In this document: positions 42,323-52,036 of the stretch, in pieces
Position numbering within the stretch: the first letter of the stretch is position 1
How the letters are laid out: every line of letters begins with the position of its first letter
Assembly (NCBI GenBank): GCA_019217005.1
Contig: JAHBNG010000052.1
Span: forward strand, 1-64,000
DNA: 64,000 nt
Direction of reading: 5' to 3'
From: Chloroflexi bacterium TSY
GTDB taxonomy: Bacteria > Chloroflexota > Anaerolineae > Caldilineales > Caldilineaceae
The notes under the pieces: generated by a model
Seen by the model: the letters and a program-made list of their open reading frames with translations, nothing else
The model's database searches: none
What the model was told of the DNA's origin: nothing
Made by a program: the position numbers and the translations under genes

Positions 42323-43108
42323 CTAAACAATCGGTTCTGCAGATTCGCCGGGCTGCAGCAACGTCAACCGATCAATGACATTGGCTTTGGTGAATGCCTC
42401 TTGGATGCCGTCGCTGCCCTCTTTGAAATGTAACCAGCCCTCGTAGTGAGCTGGAAAGACCGTTTTAATACCTAGCGTCTCGGTCACGCGCGCACCCTCT
42501 TCGCCATTCATGGTCAAGCGATTGTCGCCGACAGCCGGGACATTGGCCGCACCCATATGGAGAATGGCTGTACCGACATCGTACCGCTTGCCGATCTCTT
42601 CTATCTCATCGATCCAGACCGTATCACCCGATACGTAGAAGGCACCATTCTCCTGGTCTGCCCATTCAAACAGAAACCCCATGGTCTCACCGATGACCGG
42701 TCGGATTTCTGGGTTTGTGGTATGTACCGCAGGCATACCGGTGATGCGAATCGTTTCGCCTTCTTCATTCGTGAGTTCGACGGTCTGCCAGGTCTCCAAT
42801 CCCTGTGTGTTGCCGTTCAACTGGGCGGCACTCTCTGGCGTCGTAAAGACGTGACCAGCCTTGGGCAGCAACGTGCGGCCCGTTTTATCCAGGTTGTCAT
42901 AGTGCTGCTGATGGCTCACCAGGATGGCGTCGATCTTGCCGATCTCATCGGCTGGAATCGGTGGAGCCATCACCTTTTGCAGAAGGTGGCCCGGGCCTTC
43001 GTTCTTCTCGGTTCCTTCTGGATCAAAGCCTGGATCGGTTAGAAAACGAAATGAGCCGATCTCCAACAGATAGATTGGTCCGCCTAGGTAGGTAACTTTG
43101 GTCTTCAT
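42323..43108 (-). CDS. MBL-fold metal-dependent hydrolase
   Basis: 261 aa. UlaG-like beta-lactamase fold: VTYLGGPIYLLEIGSFRFLTDPGFDP, then ILVSHQQHYDNLD in place of the usual H-x-H-x-D-H (here H-Q-Q-H-Y-D), AVHTTNPEIRPVIGETMGFLFE, FYVSGDTVWIDE and FPAHYEGWLHFKEG. Two His and the later Asp and His metal ligands are in place. Cytoplasmic; members hydrolyse lactones, phosphodiesters or unknown substrates. Single gene; the response regulator lies upstream on the same strand. Confidence 0.85.
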   Translation of the reverse strand: MKTKVTYLGGPIYLLEIGSFRFLTDPGFDPEGTEKNEGPGHLLQKVMAPPIPADEIGKIDAILVSHQQHYDNLDKTGRTLLPKAGHVFTTPESAAQLNGNTQGLETWQTVELTNEEGETIRITGMPAVHTTNPEIRPVIGETMGFLFEWADQENGAFYVSGDTVWIDEIEEIGKRYDVGTAILHMGAANVPAVGDNRLTMNGEEGARVTETLGIKTVFPAHYEGWLHFKEGSDGIQEAFTKANVIDRLTLLQPGESAEPIV

Positions 43109-43242
43109 GAGTTTGTCTCCTGTTTGTGAATAGTGGAAGTTTTGATAGATGCACAGAGCAGTCCACGATATAGTCCACCGCAGCAGATCAGAACGTGATT
43201 TATGTGGGCAAACTTGTCAGGTTATGGCGCTGCCAGATACAG

Positions 43243-43617
43243 TCAATCAGTCGGATTGGCCACGTCGACGATGGTGTTCAACAACAGCTCACTGGTCGTA
43301 CCTTTGAGTAGAAATGCGTCGGCACCGGCAGCAATGGCCGCAGTTCGATGCTTTGGCTGGACCGTTATGATGACGACGCCGACCGCTGGCGACTGGTCTT
43401 TAATCGCTTGGGTGGCCGCCAGTCCATCTATCACAGGCATCTCAACATCCATGAGGACCACGTCTGGCTGCTCTTCCGCCACCAACGCGAGGGCCGCTTC
43501 TCCATTGCTCGCTTCACCCACTACATCAATCTGAGGGACGAGCGAGAGCAATGCCTTCAAGCCCAAGCGTGCGGGCTGCTGGTCGTCTACAATGACGATG
43601 CGCACGACGTCTTTCAT
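43243..43617 (-). CDS. Response regulator receiver domain (NarL-like), no output domain
   Basis: 124 aa from the ATG at 43617. Receiver fold: acidic pocket D11-D12 (IVIVDDQQPAR), phospho-acceptor D in VVLMDVEMPVIDGL (~57) and K in AFLLKGTTSEL (~107). NarL-type proteins normally add a LuxR-type HTH of ~70 residues, which is missing; the frame ends NPTD-stop. Either a stand-alone receiver or a gene truncated by deletion. No histidine kinase is nearby. Confidence 0.8.
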   Translation of the reverse strand: MKDVVRIVIVDDQQPARLGLKALLSLVPQIDVVGEASNGEAALALVAEEQPDVVLMDVEMPVIDGLAATQAIKDQSPAVGVVIITVQPKHRTAAIAAGADAFLLKGTTSELLLNTIVDVANPTD

Positions 43618-43800
43618 AACCACACATCCGTTTTGATAGTTGTTCTAACTTGCCGTATGCTACACGTGAATCTAATCCTGAACCTTGCCTGGAGATCAGC
43701 GGAAACGATGTCGATACCTCTCTCCGTGGGAGCATCTCTCATTGCAATAGTAGGATAGCTGAAAATCCGGCGTGCGTCGTCAGCAATGCGCTTATCTTGG

Positions 43801-43832
43801 AACACAAAAAAAGACCGCAAAAAGCGGTCTTT
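43801..43832 (-). terminator. Rho-independent terminator for leftward transcription
   Basis: AAAGACCGC (43810-43818) pairs with GCGGTCTTT (43824-43832) around AAAAA. On the minus strand the stem is followed by a run of seven T. It would stop leftward transcripts from the opp/dehydrogenase-remnant side before the response regulator gene. Confidence 0.8.
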
Positions 43833-44214
43833 CTCTCTGGTTACCCAAAGTGCGTACAACATTTGTTGTATGACGACCGACCCGCCCCACTGCCTTCGCA
43901 GGGGCGAGCTATGAATGACAAGTCTACAAAACGACGCCCTCTAAACAGGGCTTGTTAGTCGACAAACGAGCCGGGTTGAGCCAACATTGTTTGGTAGCCC
44001 AGTTTTAACCCTGAGCGGGCATCGGTCTCACATTTTATATTGCCCCCTCTGTTATTCGAGCATGAGATATTTAGACAGCAGTATCCGGTAGTTTTTCTAG
44101 TTCTCCGCAAGGTTAGACATTTCATTTGTGGATCTTTGGGAATTCCACCCCATATCTCCCGGACATACTTGCCAAGTTCCAAATCAAGTTCGTTGTAGGG
44201 ATGTGTTTTAAAGA

Positions 44215-44416
44215 GGCGGACCAAAACACAGGAGCGCTTGAGCATATCTTCAAACGCCTCATTCACCTCTTCCAACGGATAGGTTCGAGTGATAAGTTCA
44301 TCCATTTTGAGTTTTCCGGCCCGATAAAGTGAGATGAGGCGAGCCACACTATAGCGCATCCGCATCGTCCAGTGTGCAGCCAATGATGATCCGCTCACCA
44401 GCCATGAGCAACTGAG
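44215..44416 (-). pseudogene. C-terminal fragment of an MDR alcohol dehydrogenase
   Basis: Minus strand reads LMAGERIIIGCTLDDADAL (one frame), then in a shifted frame ARLISLYRAGKLKMDELITRTYPLEEVNEAFEDMLKRS, the last helices of MDR enzymes. The rest of the gene is absent. Downstream (43955-44215) has no recognisable coding sequence. Confidence 0.75.
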
Positions 44417-44435
44417 GCTCCTGACAAATCGGTGG

Positions 44436-44472
44436 TGGCTGGTGGATAGTCGCCAACCATCCACCAGCCACT
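44436..44472. terminator. Hairpin directly after the opp operon
   Basis: GTGGCTGGTGGAT (44436-44448) pairs perfectly with ATCCACCAGCCAC (44460-44472); outer GGTGG and CCACC add further pairing. It ends 2 nt before the oppF stop codon. The GTGGATAGT/ACTATCAAC words recur in the hairpin at 49279, so this may be a repeat family rather than only a terminator. Confidence 0.6.
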
Positions 44473-44473
44473 A

Positions 44474-45526
44474 TCAACCACCTGTCGGACTGCTGAGTGT
44501 CAACTCTTTCGCCCGATGACAGGCCACAAAATGACCTGTTTCTATTTCTTCCCAGTTTGGTGTTTCTGTTGCGCATTGTTCAACGGCATACCGGCAGCGG
44601 GGGTGGAAATAACATCCACTCGGTGGATTTGCTGGGTTGGGCACTTCACCCTGAAGAATAATTCTTTCTTGTTTTTTGAATGGGTCTGGATTTGGAACAG
44701 CTGACAAGAGTGCTTCGGTATATGGGTGTCTGGGTTGGGTAAAGATGGCGGTCTTGCTCGCCATTTCTACAATCTTGCCAACATACATCACCCCGATGCG
44801 GTCGGAAACATGCTCGACAACACTTAAGTCGTGGGCGATAAACAGGGTGGTCAGGTTTAGGTCTTTCTGCAGAGAGGCAAGAAGATTCAGGATTTGGGCC
44901 TGGATGGACACATCGAGTGCGGATACAGGTTCGTCGGCAATGACCAGTTGCGGTCTGGTTGCGAGTGCCCGGGCAATCCCGATACGCTGTCGTTGTCCGC
45001 CGCTGAACGCGTGTGGATAGGCTTTGATCTGGCTTTTATCCAAACCTACCATCGTAATTAACTCACCCACCCGAGATTCTATCTCTTGCTTGGTGTACGT
45101 TTTCGCATGGACCATCGCTTCGCTGACGATGTTATAGACAGTCCACCTTGGATCCAGGGATGAAAATGGGTCCTGAAAGATCATATTCATCATTGGTTGG
45201 TATGCGCGTCGCTCTTGGCGGTTCAGTTTCGTCAAGTTCACCAATTCATTTGAATCTTTATCCGGTCTCAGGCAAATGGCCCCATCCGTCACCGGGTAAG
45301 CCCCAATGATACACCGCCCCGTTGTTGTTTTTCCCGATCCAGACTCGCCAACCAGGCTCAACGTTTCACCATAATGGATATCGAAACTGATATCATCAAC
45401 CGCTCGAACGTAACCGACCACGCGTCGCAGGAACCCTTTTTCAATTGGAAAATACTTCTTTAGATTCTCTACGCGGAGTAAAACGCTTTTTTCGCCAGCC
45501 GTTTTTTCTGTCGCATCGTCTATCAT
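44474..45526 (-). CDS. oppF: Oligopeptide-type ABC transporter ATPase (OppF-like)
   Basis: 350 aa. Walker A GESGSGKTT (~60), Q-loop in NMIFQDPFSSLDPRW, signature FSGGQRQRIGIARAL, Walker B QLVIADEPVSALD, H-loop FIAHD, and the C-terminal oligopeptide_HPY domain with Cys residues (GCYFHPRCRYAVEQC), which in this family can hold an Fe-S cluster. Second ATPase of the operon, 15 nt after oppD. Powers import at the inner membrane. Confidence 0.95.
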   Translation of the reverse strand: MIDDATEKTAGEKSVLLRVENLKKYFPIEKGFLRRVVGYVRAVDDISFDIHYGETLSLVGESGSGKTTTGRCIIGAYPVTDGAICLRPDKDSNELVNLTKLNRQERRAYQPMMNMIFQDPFSSLDPRWTVYNIVSEAMVHAKTYTKQEIESRVGELITMVGLDKSQIKAYPHAFSGGQRQRIGIARALATRPQLVIADEPVSALDVSIQAQILNLLASLQKDLNLTTLFIAHDLSVVEHVSDRIGVMYVGKIVEMASKTAIFTQPRHPYTEALLSAVPNPDPFKKQERIILQGEVPNPANPPSGCYFHPRCRYAVEQCATETPNWEEIETGHFVACHRAKELTLSSPTGG

Positions 45527-45541
45527 TGATCACCCTACTGC

Positions 45542-46519
45542 TTACTCGTAAAGAAAGCATTCGACAAAATGACCTGGTTCAACCTCACTTTGCCTTGGGA
45601 CATTGCCCTGAATGACTTCAAGCTCATTGAGCCCTCTGCCAATAATTGGGGTTGAACGCATCAAAGCCCGTGTATAGGGGTGGCAGGGATTCCCAAAAAT
45701 TTGTTTGATATCGCCAAACTCCACCACCCGTCCTAGATACATCACCGCAACGTGATCACACACCTCGGCGATCACCCCCAGATCGTGGCTAATATAGATG
45801 ATTGACATCTGGTATTCTTGCTGCAATGATTGCAGCAGATCTAAAATCTGGGCTTGCATCGTGACATCTAACGCCGTCGTCGGTTCATCAGCAATGAGCA
45901 CATTTGGTTTGCAAGCCAGGGACAAAGCGATTAAGGCCCGCTGACGCATACCTCCAGAAAGTTGGTGCGGGTATTCATTCATGCGCTGTTCGGGATTGGC
46001 AATCCCCACGTGTCTGAGCATATTTAGAGCGATTTCATACGCATCCTTTTTGTTGTTGGTTACATGTAAGCGAACGCCTTCGATGATTTGGTTGCCGATG
46101 GTATGGACGGCCGACAAGCTCGTCATGGGTTCCTGGAAAACAATCCCGACTTCCCCGCTGCGGATATTGCGGATTTCTTCTCCGCGTGGGTCAACTTGGG
46201 CGATATCCACCACGGTTCCGTCTTTCTTTCTGTACAGAATTGCGCCTGTCTCAATCCACCCGTTCCGGGGTGTGATGCGTAAAACGCTGTGGGCGGTCAC
46301 CGTTTTCCCACAACCACTTTCACCAATGACCCCTAATTTTTGGCCGTAATGCAGGTCTAAATTCACATAGTTCGTTGCCTTCAGGACGCCATCATCTGTA
46401 TCAAAATGTACGCTTAAATCACGAAATGAGAGGACAACATCCTCTGGTAGCCAATGTTCATGAAGGTCTGACATGGCTTCCGAGCTAACCGCTGGTACGC
46501 CATCTTTCCTGTTTCTCAT
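45542..46519 (-). CDS. oppD: Oligopeptide-type ABC transporter ATPase (OppD-like)
   Basis: About 325 aa from the ATG at 46519. The frame is open to 46597 but that part lies within oppC, and another candidate start is at 46474. Walker A GESGCGKT, FQEPMTSLSAVHTIGNQI, signature LSGGMRQRALIALSL, Walker B NVLIADEPTTALD, ISHDLGVIAEVCDHVAVMY. The C-terminal HPY domain is short (...QSEVEPGHFVECFLYE) and lacks the Cys cluster seen in oppF. In the operon between oppC and oppF. Confidence 0.93.
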   Translation of the reverse strand: MRNRKDGVPAVSSEAMSDLHEHWLPEDVVLSFRDLSVHFDTDDGVLKATNYVNLDLHYGQKLGVIGESGCGKTVTAHSVLRITPRNGWIETGAILYRKKDGTVVDIAQVDPRGEEIRNIRSGEVGIVFQEPMTSLSAVHTIGNQIIEGVRLHVTNNKKDAYEIALNMLRHVGIANPEQRMNEYPHQLSGGMRQRALIALSLACKPNVLIADEPTTALDVTMQAQILDLLQSLQQEYQMSIIYISHDLGVIAEVCDHVAVMYLGRVVEFGDIKQIFGNPCHPYTRALMRSTPIIGRGLNELEVIQGNVPRQSEVEPGHFVECFLYE

Positions 46520-46556
46520 ACAAACAATACTCCATTGCCATTGTGAATGGTTGTAA

Positions 46557-47696
46557 TCACAATGAATAGGGATCCGCTGCGTCCCGTAAACCGTCACCTA
46601 CTGCGTTGTACATCATCACAACCAATACCACGAAAATCCCGGGGATTAATTTCCAGGGGTAATTGACTAGGGCAGTAAAGTTCATCGTATCTTGCAGCAG
46701 GACGCCCCAACTGATGGCGGGATCGTGCATGCCAACGCCAATAAAACTGAGCGCTGTTTCTGCCAGGATCATGCCTGGAATCGCGATGGTGACGTTTACA
46801 ATCAGATAACTGAGGAAATTGGGCAGTAAATGATTGACGATGGCAAATATGTCGAAGGAACTACATGCTTTTGCGGCCAAAACAAAGTCAATTTCCCGTA
46901 GGGATAACAGCTTGCCGCGGACGACCCTGGCCAAGCCTGTCCAACCAACCACTGCCAAAACAACCGTTATGGCAAAGTAGGTTTGCACGACGGACCAGTC
47001 TCGCGGTATTGCCGCTGAGAGCACGATCCATAAGGGGATGGTTGGAATACTCAGCAAGATGTCAATGAGCCGTTGGATGAGTTCATCGACAACGCCGCCA
47101 AAATATCCAGATATTCCCCCGATGAGGCAACCCAAAACGAAGGAGATAAACACACCGGTTAAACCGATAAAAAGCGATACTCTGCTGCCTATCAGGGTTC
47201 TCGAGAAGATATCTCGGCCAGCATTGTCCGTCCCAAACAATGTGATGACAGGAAAGGTCTCCGCTTCTTCGGCTTCTGGACCCAGATCTTCGAACCCAAA
47301 TAAATGGATATTCGTCTTGAACAGACCAAGAAACCGATAATCCCAGGAGCGGACGAATAATTTTATGGGGTACTTAACTTCCGTGTTTTCGACCAATGTT
47401 GTCTGAAAGGTGTTTTTGTCAATCTCCTTTTCAAGGGTATAGACATAAGGTCCAACCCAACTGCCATCTTCCGCTCTCCAATGGATCTTGGAAGGCGGGA
47501 CATTCGTGTGACCGGACAACAGGGCGGTTGGCTTATACGGAACGAGAAAATCGCTGATGATGGCGACAACATACATGATCACCAACCCAACCAGAGCATA
47601 GTTTGCGAGGCGATGTTTCTTAAACCGCAGGACCATGAGCTGGGTTACGGATAAGTACTCTGTCCGGGTGGCAATTCTTTTGCTGACTCTTTTCAT
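46557..47696 (-). CDS. oppC: Oligopeptide-type ABC transporter permease (OppC-like) with large external loop
   Basis: 379 aa from the ATG at 47696; a longer frame to 47759 has no better site. After TM1 (YALVGLVIMYVVAIISDFLV) there is a ~110-residue extracytoplasmic segment (HTNVPPSKIHWRAEDGSWVGPYVYTLEKE...) before FGTDNAGRDIFSRTLIGSRVSLFIG, as in YejE-type long OppC proteins. EAA loop VVRGKLLSLREIDFVLAAKACSSFDIFAIVNHLLPNFL. C-terminal DGLRDAADP. Partner of oppB. Confidence 0.93.
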   Translation of the reverse strand: MKRVSKRIATRTEYLSVTQLMVLRFKKHRLANYALVGLVIMYVVAIISDFLVPYKPTALLSGHTNVPPSKIHWRAEDGSWVGPYVYTLEKEIDKNTFQTTLVENTEVKYPIKLFVRSWDYRFLGLFKTNIHLFGFEDLGPEAEEAETFPVITLFGTDNAGRDIFSRTLIGSRVSLFIGLTGVFISFVLGCLIGGISGYFGGVVDELIQRLIDILLSIPTIPLWIVLSAAIPRDWSVVQTYFAITVVLAVVGWTGLARVVRGKLLSLREIDFVLAAKACSSFDIFAIVNHLLPNFLSYLIVNVTIAIPGMILAETALSFIGVGMHDPAISWGVLLQDTMNFTALVNYPWKLIPGIFVVLVVMMYNAVGDGLRDAADPYSL

Positions 47697-48233
47697 ACGC
47701 TTACAAGTAAAGTCTAGAAAGAGATTAGAAATAGGACACGGATTTTCACAGATACACACGGATAAAATCTTGAAAATCCAATCAATCCGTGTCCCAATAC
47801 TTTCTCGGGTTCACTTACTTTGCTCTGTATAAAAAGCGGAGTCTACCTCTCTGGTAGAGCGATTGAAAACTCCGCTTTTTATCACAACCGCAGTATAGTC
47901 ATCAATTACGGGAATTCGGTCGTGTCATTGGTTATTCGTCCCGTGGTGCGTAGTGCGTAAACCAGTAGAGTTCTGGTTGTACCCCAATTGCTGAACCGAT
48001 TCACGCACCACGCATTACGTACCATGTTTGGCGGTTTGGTGGCGGAATATACGGGAATTCCTTGCGCTTTTTCTATTAAGGTGGACCCAGAAAAATAAAT
48101 ACTCACTTGGCGACATGGGTTCCTGCAATCGAACCAGATTCTTGACTGGTATCACGCAACACGCACCACGCAATACATACGTCTTATGGGCAACTTATTT
48201 TCTGGAATGGCCTAAGTTGATTCAATCGAATGG
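47697..48233. repeat. 537-bp repeat-filled gap inside the opp operon
   Basis: Contains a strong hairpin, ATAAAAAGCGGAGT (47829-47842) with ACTCCGCTTTTTAT (47869-47882), and several decayed inverted and direct repeats of a GTGCGTAGTGCGTAA / ACGCACCACGCAATAC type between 47940 and 48180. No gene. It separates oppB from oppC, which would normally be a few bases apart, so this is inserted material that may attenuate or re-promote the distal genes. Confidence 0.65.
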
Positions 48234-49250
48234 TCAGTACTGAGCAGTAAATCGAATTCGAGGGTCTACCACAGCCAGAAGAATATCTGAAATCAAGGTG
48301 CCAATTAAAGTGAGACCCGTCAGGATTAACAGGATGCTCCCAGCCAGATACATATCTTGGTTCAATGTGGCGGATAAGAGAAGGGGGCCGATGGTGGGCA
48401 AATTTAGCACCGTGGATACCAATACCTCACCGCCGATGACATAGGGGAGCATCCAGCCAACCGTGCTCAATATGGGATTGAAAGCGATGCGAACCGGGTA
48501 TTTAAGCAGCAGTCTCAATTCGGTAAGCCCCTTGGCCCGCGCCATCACGACATACTGTTGGTTTAATTCATCCAATAAATTGGCGCGCACGACTCTGATC
48601 AACCCGGCCGTGCTGGTAAAGGCAATGACGAGTACAGGCAGCCAGATATTGGATAGGAAATTTAACACCTTGCCAATGGACCATGGCGCATCTCGATATT
48701 CAACACTAAACAGGCCATAAATCGCATGGCCTGTTTAGGAATAAGTAAACCACATTGCTATGACAACTAACAGGAAACTGGGCATGGCTAACCCAATGAA
48801 GGCAAACACCGTCCCAACATAATCTGCTGTTGAATATTGGTGGGTTGCTGAGTATATGCCAAATGGAATCGCGACGACCCAAGTCACAAACAAGGCCAGT
48901 AATGAGGTGAAGATTGTGGGAGGCAGCCGTTCTTTGAGGATATCATTGATCGATTTGCCGCCAATATCTTCACCTGTTGTTGACATCATAGATCTGCCCC
49001 AATTTCCACGCACGATGATGTCCTCCATCCATTTATAGTACTGGATGTACCAGGGGGCGTCTAAGCCCCAACGCTGTTTCAAACGGGCAATCTCGGCCTC
49101 ATCGACTCTTAATCCACGGCGTTCCATATTTCCGATGTAAGTTTCCAGGTAACTACCAGGTGGCAGTTGGATAATAACAAAGGATAGCAACGAAAGAAAG
49201 AAGAAAACAGGAATTAATGTGAGAAGCCTTCTGATAATGTATCTGATCAT
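48234..49250 (-). pseudogene. oppB: Oligopeptide-type ABC permease (OppB-like), interrupted by one in-frame stop
   Basis: One frame of about 339 codons from ATG 49250 to the stop at 48234, broken only by a TAA at 48735-48737. Before it: MIRYIIRRLLTLIPVFFFLSLLSFVIIQLPPG (TM1), a long loop, and FTSLLALFVTWVVAIPFGIYSAT ... LVVIAMWFTYS. After it, in the same frame: TGHAIYGLFSVEYRDAPWSIGKVL, EAA loop LLDELNQQYVVMARAKGLTELRLL, and ...AVVDPRIRF. A single AAA-to-TAA change would explain it. As it stands the permease would be truncated in the middle, disabling the transporter unless read through. Confidence 0.9.
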
Positions 49251-49278
49251 AGCTGTGACTGATTGATCGTGGATGATT

Positions 49279-49330
49279 GATAGTTGATAGTGGATGGGAC
49301 ACGGTGTGTGACCATCCACTATCAACTATC
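49279..49330. repeat. Hairpin between oppA and oppB
   Basis: GATAGTTGATAGTGGATGG (49279-49297) pairs perfectly with its complement at 49312-49330 around 14 nt. Located right after the oppA stop. In many opp operons a hairpin here stabilises the abundant oppA message; that role is likely here. Shares words with the hairpin at 44436. Confidence 0.7.
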
Positions 49331-49338
49331 GACCCAGT

Positions 49339-51303
49339 TTATGGATTGCTTGGATCACAACCGGGCTTGAAGAAAATCAGCCGGTGTTGAGTCCAGGAGC
49401 CGTGGTGATAGAGAGGGCCGTTGGCCACATTTCCCAGACAATTGTTGAACATGTGGACAATGCCAGGCTGCTCCACAAAATCGAGGTAAGGAATATTGTT
49501 ACGGACCCACTCATCGCGTCTTGCTTCCAAGGCCTTGTACGCATCGGATCCATAGAGTACGCCCGCCATGGCGTCGTTGATTTCCAAAGACTCTTTTATC
49601 CAATCCGGTGGCTCTTCACCGAGTTCGCCGCCACTTGAAGCCCACTCATACCATAATGGGGCGTTTTTGGTGGTTGGCTGGAACGAAGGCCATTGGACAT
49701 CGCTTTCGAATACGGGTGAAAAGCTCCAGATGATGGTGGCCTGTGTCCCGTTTGCATTCAACTGATCCCAGAAGATATTCCCTTCTACCATTTTGTATGT
49801 GGTATTCAATCCAACCGCCATAAACTGGTCTGCCAGGAAGGGCGCCTGGGAGTTATAACCGATATCCCAGGCCATCAGCGTCATTGGTATTTCAAAGGGT
49901 TCACCATTCGGTGCTAAACGGAAGCCGTCACCATCCCGTTCGGTCATATCCATTTCATCAAGCAAAGCATTCGCCGCGTCAGGATCGTATTCACAGCCAT
50001 GAGTTACGACTGGAATTGCAGCTGTTTCCAGGTAGATTTCTTTGTTGATCGTCTCACAGTCCATCGCCAGACCCAGCGCTTGCCGGAAGCGAAGGTCCTG
50101 AACAACCGAGCGCCAGGTGGGGTCATCATAAGACAGGTTGAGATAGAGTGCACGCGAGTCCTTATTTGGGTAGGGGATCGCCCACATAAGACCTTTGGCT
50201 TCTTCTTGTTTGTAGAGAGGCAGTTTGGTCAGGTCGAGGTTCCAGTTGTAGTGTCCCTCGCCAGAGAACATCATCAGTTCCGCGGTCTCTGGTGCCGTAA
50301 AAGATACAGGGACAACGTTGATGCGGTCAAAATACGGCAGCTGGTTTCCTGCACTATCAACAAGACCGTAGTAAGGATTGCGCTCTATCACATACCGGTC
50401 CTCGGCAAAATCCACCAAAATCCATGGGTTCAAGCGCGGCAACCCGATTGCTGCTTCCTGGGCTACACCATTCCAATCATCTGCGTTTTTAAGATCGTAA
50501 AGCTCGTACCACTCATCAAAACCAGCCTCTTCCACAGCTCCAGCTAGCGTATCAGCATCAGCATACTTTTCGTGAAATTGCTTGAGATAGTGTTTGGGTT
50601 CGATCAAATAATGGATCCACTGCCAGTTGCCATTCAGATATTTTGTGATACCGGGATACGGGCCATCATATGTCAGCTTAAAGGTGTAATCATCGACTAC
50701 GGCCAGTGTTGGTATTCCCCCGGCCCCCGACCCCCCTGTCTTCAACCAACTCGGGAAGGTAGGCGTGACATCTATATTATTCAACACGTCATTCCAACGG
50801 AATTCGACATCTTCCGTCGTAACCGGAACGCCATCAGACCATTTTAAACCTTCTCGAATCGTAAACGTCATTTCAGTATAATCTGCGCTCATATGGAAAT
50901 CAGCGAAGACCATGCTTGCTGTATCGATGGGTGTGCGGTTGATGCTGTAGAACATAGGCTCTTGATAGATGGCAACCTCTCCGATCGTTGAGACCAAAGT
51001 GCCACCATGCGTGCCCACTTCGGCCTCAACAAGCCCATCCGGCACGATCAAGTCATGGGTAAAAACCAGGGGGTCTTTCGGCAGGCGGTCACATACACCC
51101 GGCAGGTCGCCAGCGGCGACCTTTTCTGACAGCATGGGCGATCCCGTATAGCCGCAATCACCTGCTTCAACGTCGACCGCTTCTTCGGCTGCAGCGGCTT
51201 CTTCTTGCGCAGGTGCGGCTTCTTCACCTCCACAGGCTGCCAAACTTAGCAGCATGAATATCGTTAACAACACAAACACTAAGGGGGGTCGTTTGGTTCT
51301 CAT
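49339..51303 (-). CDS. oppA: Oligopeptide-type ABC substrate-binding lipoprotein (OppA/SBP family 5)
   Basis: 654 aa. Lipoprotein signal peptide with lipobox LSLAAC-G at ~19-25, then an Ala/Glu-rich linker (EEAAPAQEEAAAAEEA) typical of Chloroflexota. SBP_bac_5 features: MTFTIREGLKWSDGVPVTTEDVEFRWNDVLNN, ALGLAMDCETINKEIY, and a C-terminal LDFVEQPGIVHMFNNCLGNV. About 100 residues longer than E. coli OppA, as in members that bind glycans or large ligands. First gene of the operon; the ATG follows AAAGGAGATTCTGAT. Confidence 0.93.
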   Translation of the reverse strand: MRTKRPPLVFVLLTIFMLLSLAACGGEEAAPAQEEAAAAEEAVDVEAGDCGYTGSPMLSEKVAAGDLPGVCDRLPKDPLVFTHDLIVPDGLVEAEVGTHGGTLVSTIGEVAIYQEPMFYSINRTPIDTASMVFADFHMSADYTEMTFTIREGLKWSDGVPVTTEDVEFRWNDVLNNIDVTPTFPSWLKTGGSGAGGIPTLAVVDDYTFKLTYDGPYPGITKYLNGNWQWIHYLIEPKHYLKQFHEKYADADTLAGAVEEAGFDEWYELYDLKNADDWNGVAQEAAIGLPRLNPWILVDFAEDRYVIERNPYYGLVDSAGNQLPYFDRINVVPVSFTAPETAELMMFSGEGHYNWNLDLTKLPLYKQEEAKGLMWAIPYPNKDSRALYLNLSYDDPTWRSVVQDLRFRQALGLAMDCETINKEIYLETAAIPVVTHGCEYDPDAANALLDEMDMTERDGDGFRLAPNGEPFEIPMTLMAWDIGYNSQAPFLADQFMAVGLNTTYKMVEGNIFWDQLNANGTQATIIWSFSPVFESDVQWPSFQPTTKNAPLWYEWASSGGELGEEPPDWIKESLEINDAMAGVLYGSDAYKALEARRDEWVRNNIPYLDFVEQPGIVHMFNNCLGNVANGPLYHHGSWTQHRLIFFKPGCDPSNP

Positions 51304-51529
51304 ATCAGAATCTCCTTTGTCGAATTTGGGCTTAAAAGCGGAGAAGTCCCCAAAAACTGGTCGAATACACCGGTTGTTGGACGGAAATACAAAAACAAGC
51401 TCAGCTCAATATGTTCCCTCCTTTTCGGCGGATATTTGTATTCAATTGGGTATGTAGGGGAAACGTCAGCGGAATAGTGCAAAATTCAAACGACAGGTTT
51501 TCTGTCAATTCCCGCCAATTGTAGACCAA
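51304..51529. other. Upstream region of the opp operon
   Basis: Non-coding stretch expected to hold the leftward opp promoter. No palindrome strong enough to call an operator was seen. Confidence 0.4.
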
Positions 51530-51670
51530 TGCATGGCCCGCGTCTTGACGCGGGCCGTGTACGGGTGTGCGCCAGATTTTTAGAAATTCAGCCGAAGCCT
51601 TCGCCGCCTGTATCAGCCTCAGTCGAATATCGTGCTCATTTCTAAAAACTTGACGCACACCCGCCATGCA
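51530..51670. mobile_element. 141-bp inverted-repeat mini-element
   Basis: Outer ends TGCATGGC (51530-51537) and GCCATGCA (51663-51670). Inner arms CGGGTGTGCG plus TTTTTAGAAAT (about 51562-51588) match the complement at 51638-51663. A second hairpin, GCCCGCGTC-TT-GACGCGGGC, sits near the left end. No coding capacity; no target duplication recognised. Confidence 0.7.
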
Positions 51671-52036
51671 TTTTGGGTGGGTCTTGAGCGATGGACATCC
51701 TGCTGATGGCGGTTCAGTCGAACTGATTGACGATTGATGAGCAACGTTCCCATCCGGAAGACCACTGGGTGTGTCCCATTTTTTGGGGGCGAGTCGAGCT
51801 ATGATTACCCGTATATTAGCTCAAGAACAAGCGTGGCTTTTGCCGAATACTCATCGGATGCTGGCCGTAACCCACACATTCGGTCAGTTACGGGAGGCAT
51901 TTCCTGATTCCTGATGACTATCCGTCTGAACGTCCCTATCGCTTCGACTGGGACAAGCTGGATATGTATACTTGTGAGGTCATCGCAAGTAGGCGATGAA
52001 AATCAATGGGGTTCGCCAGATGGACTTTGCTTCTGA
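51671..52036. other. Intergenic region with a short coding remnant
   Basis: A 37-codon frame at 51803-51916 (MITRILAQEQAWLLPNTHRM...) and neighbouring codons reading YPSERPYRFDWDKLDMYTCEV look like fragments of a protein gene. I cannot assign them. Confidence 0.3.

Noticed and set aside
47930..48180. Possible small RNA gene between oppB and oppC
   Set aside because: The inverted segments are decayed copies of each other with many mismatches; no promoter or terminator pair frames them.
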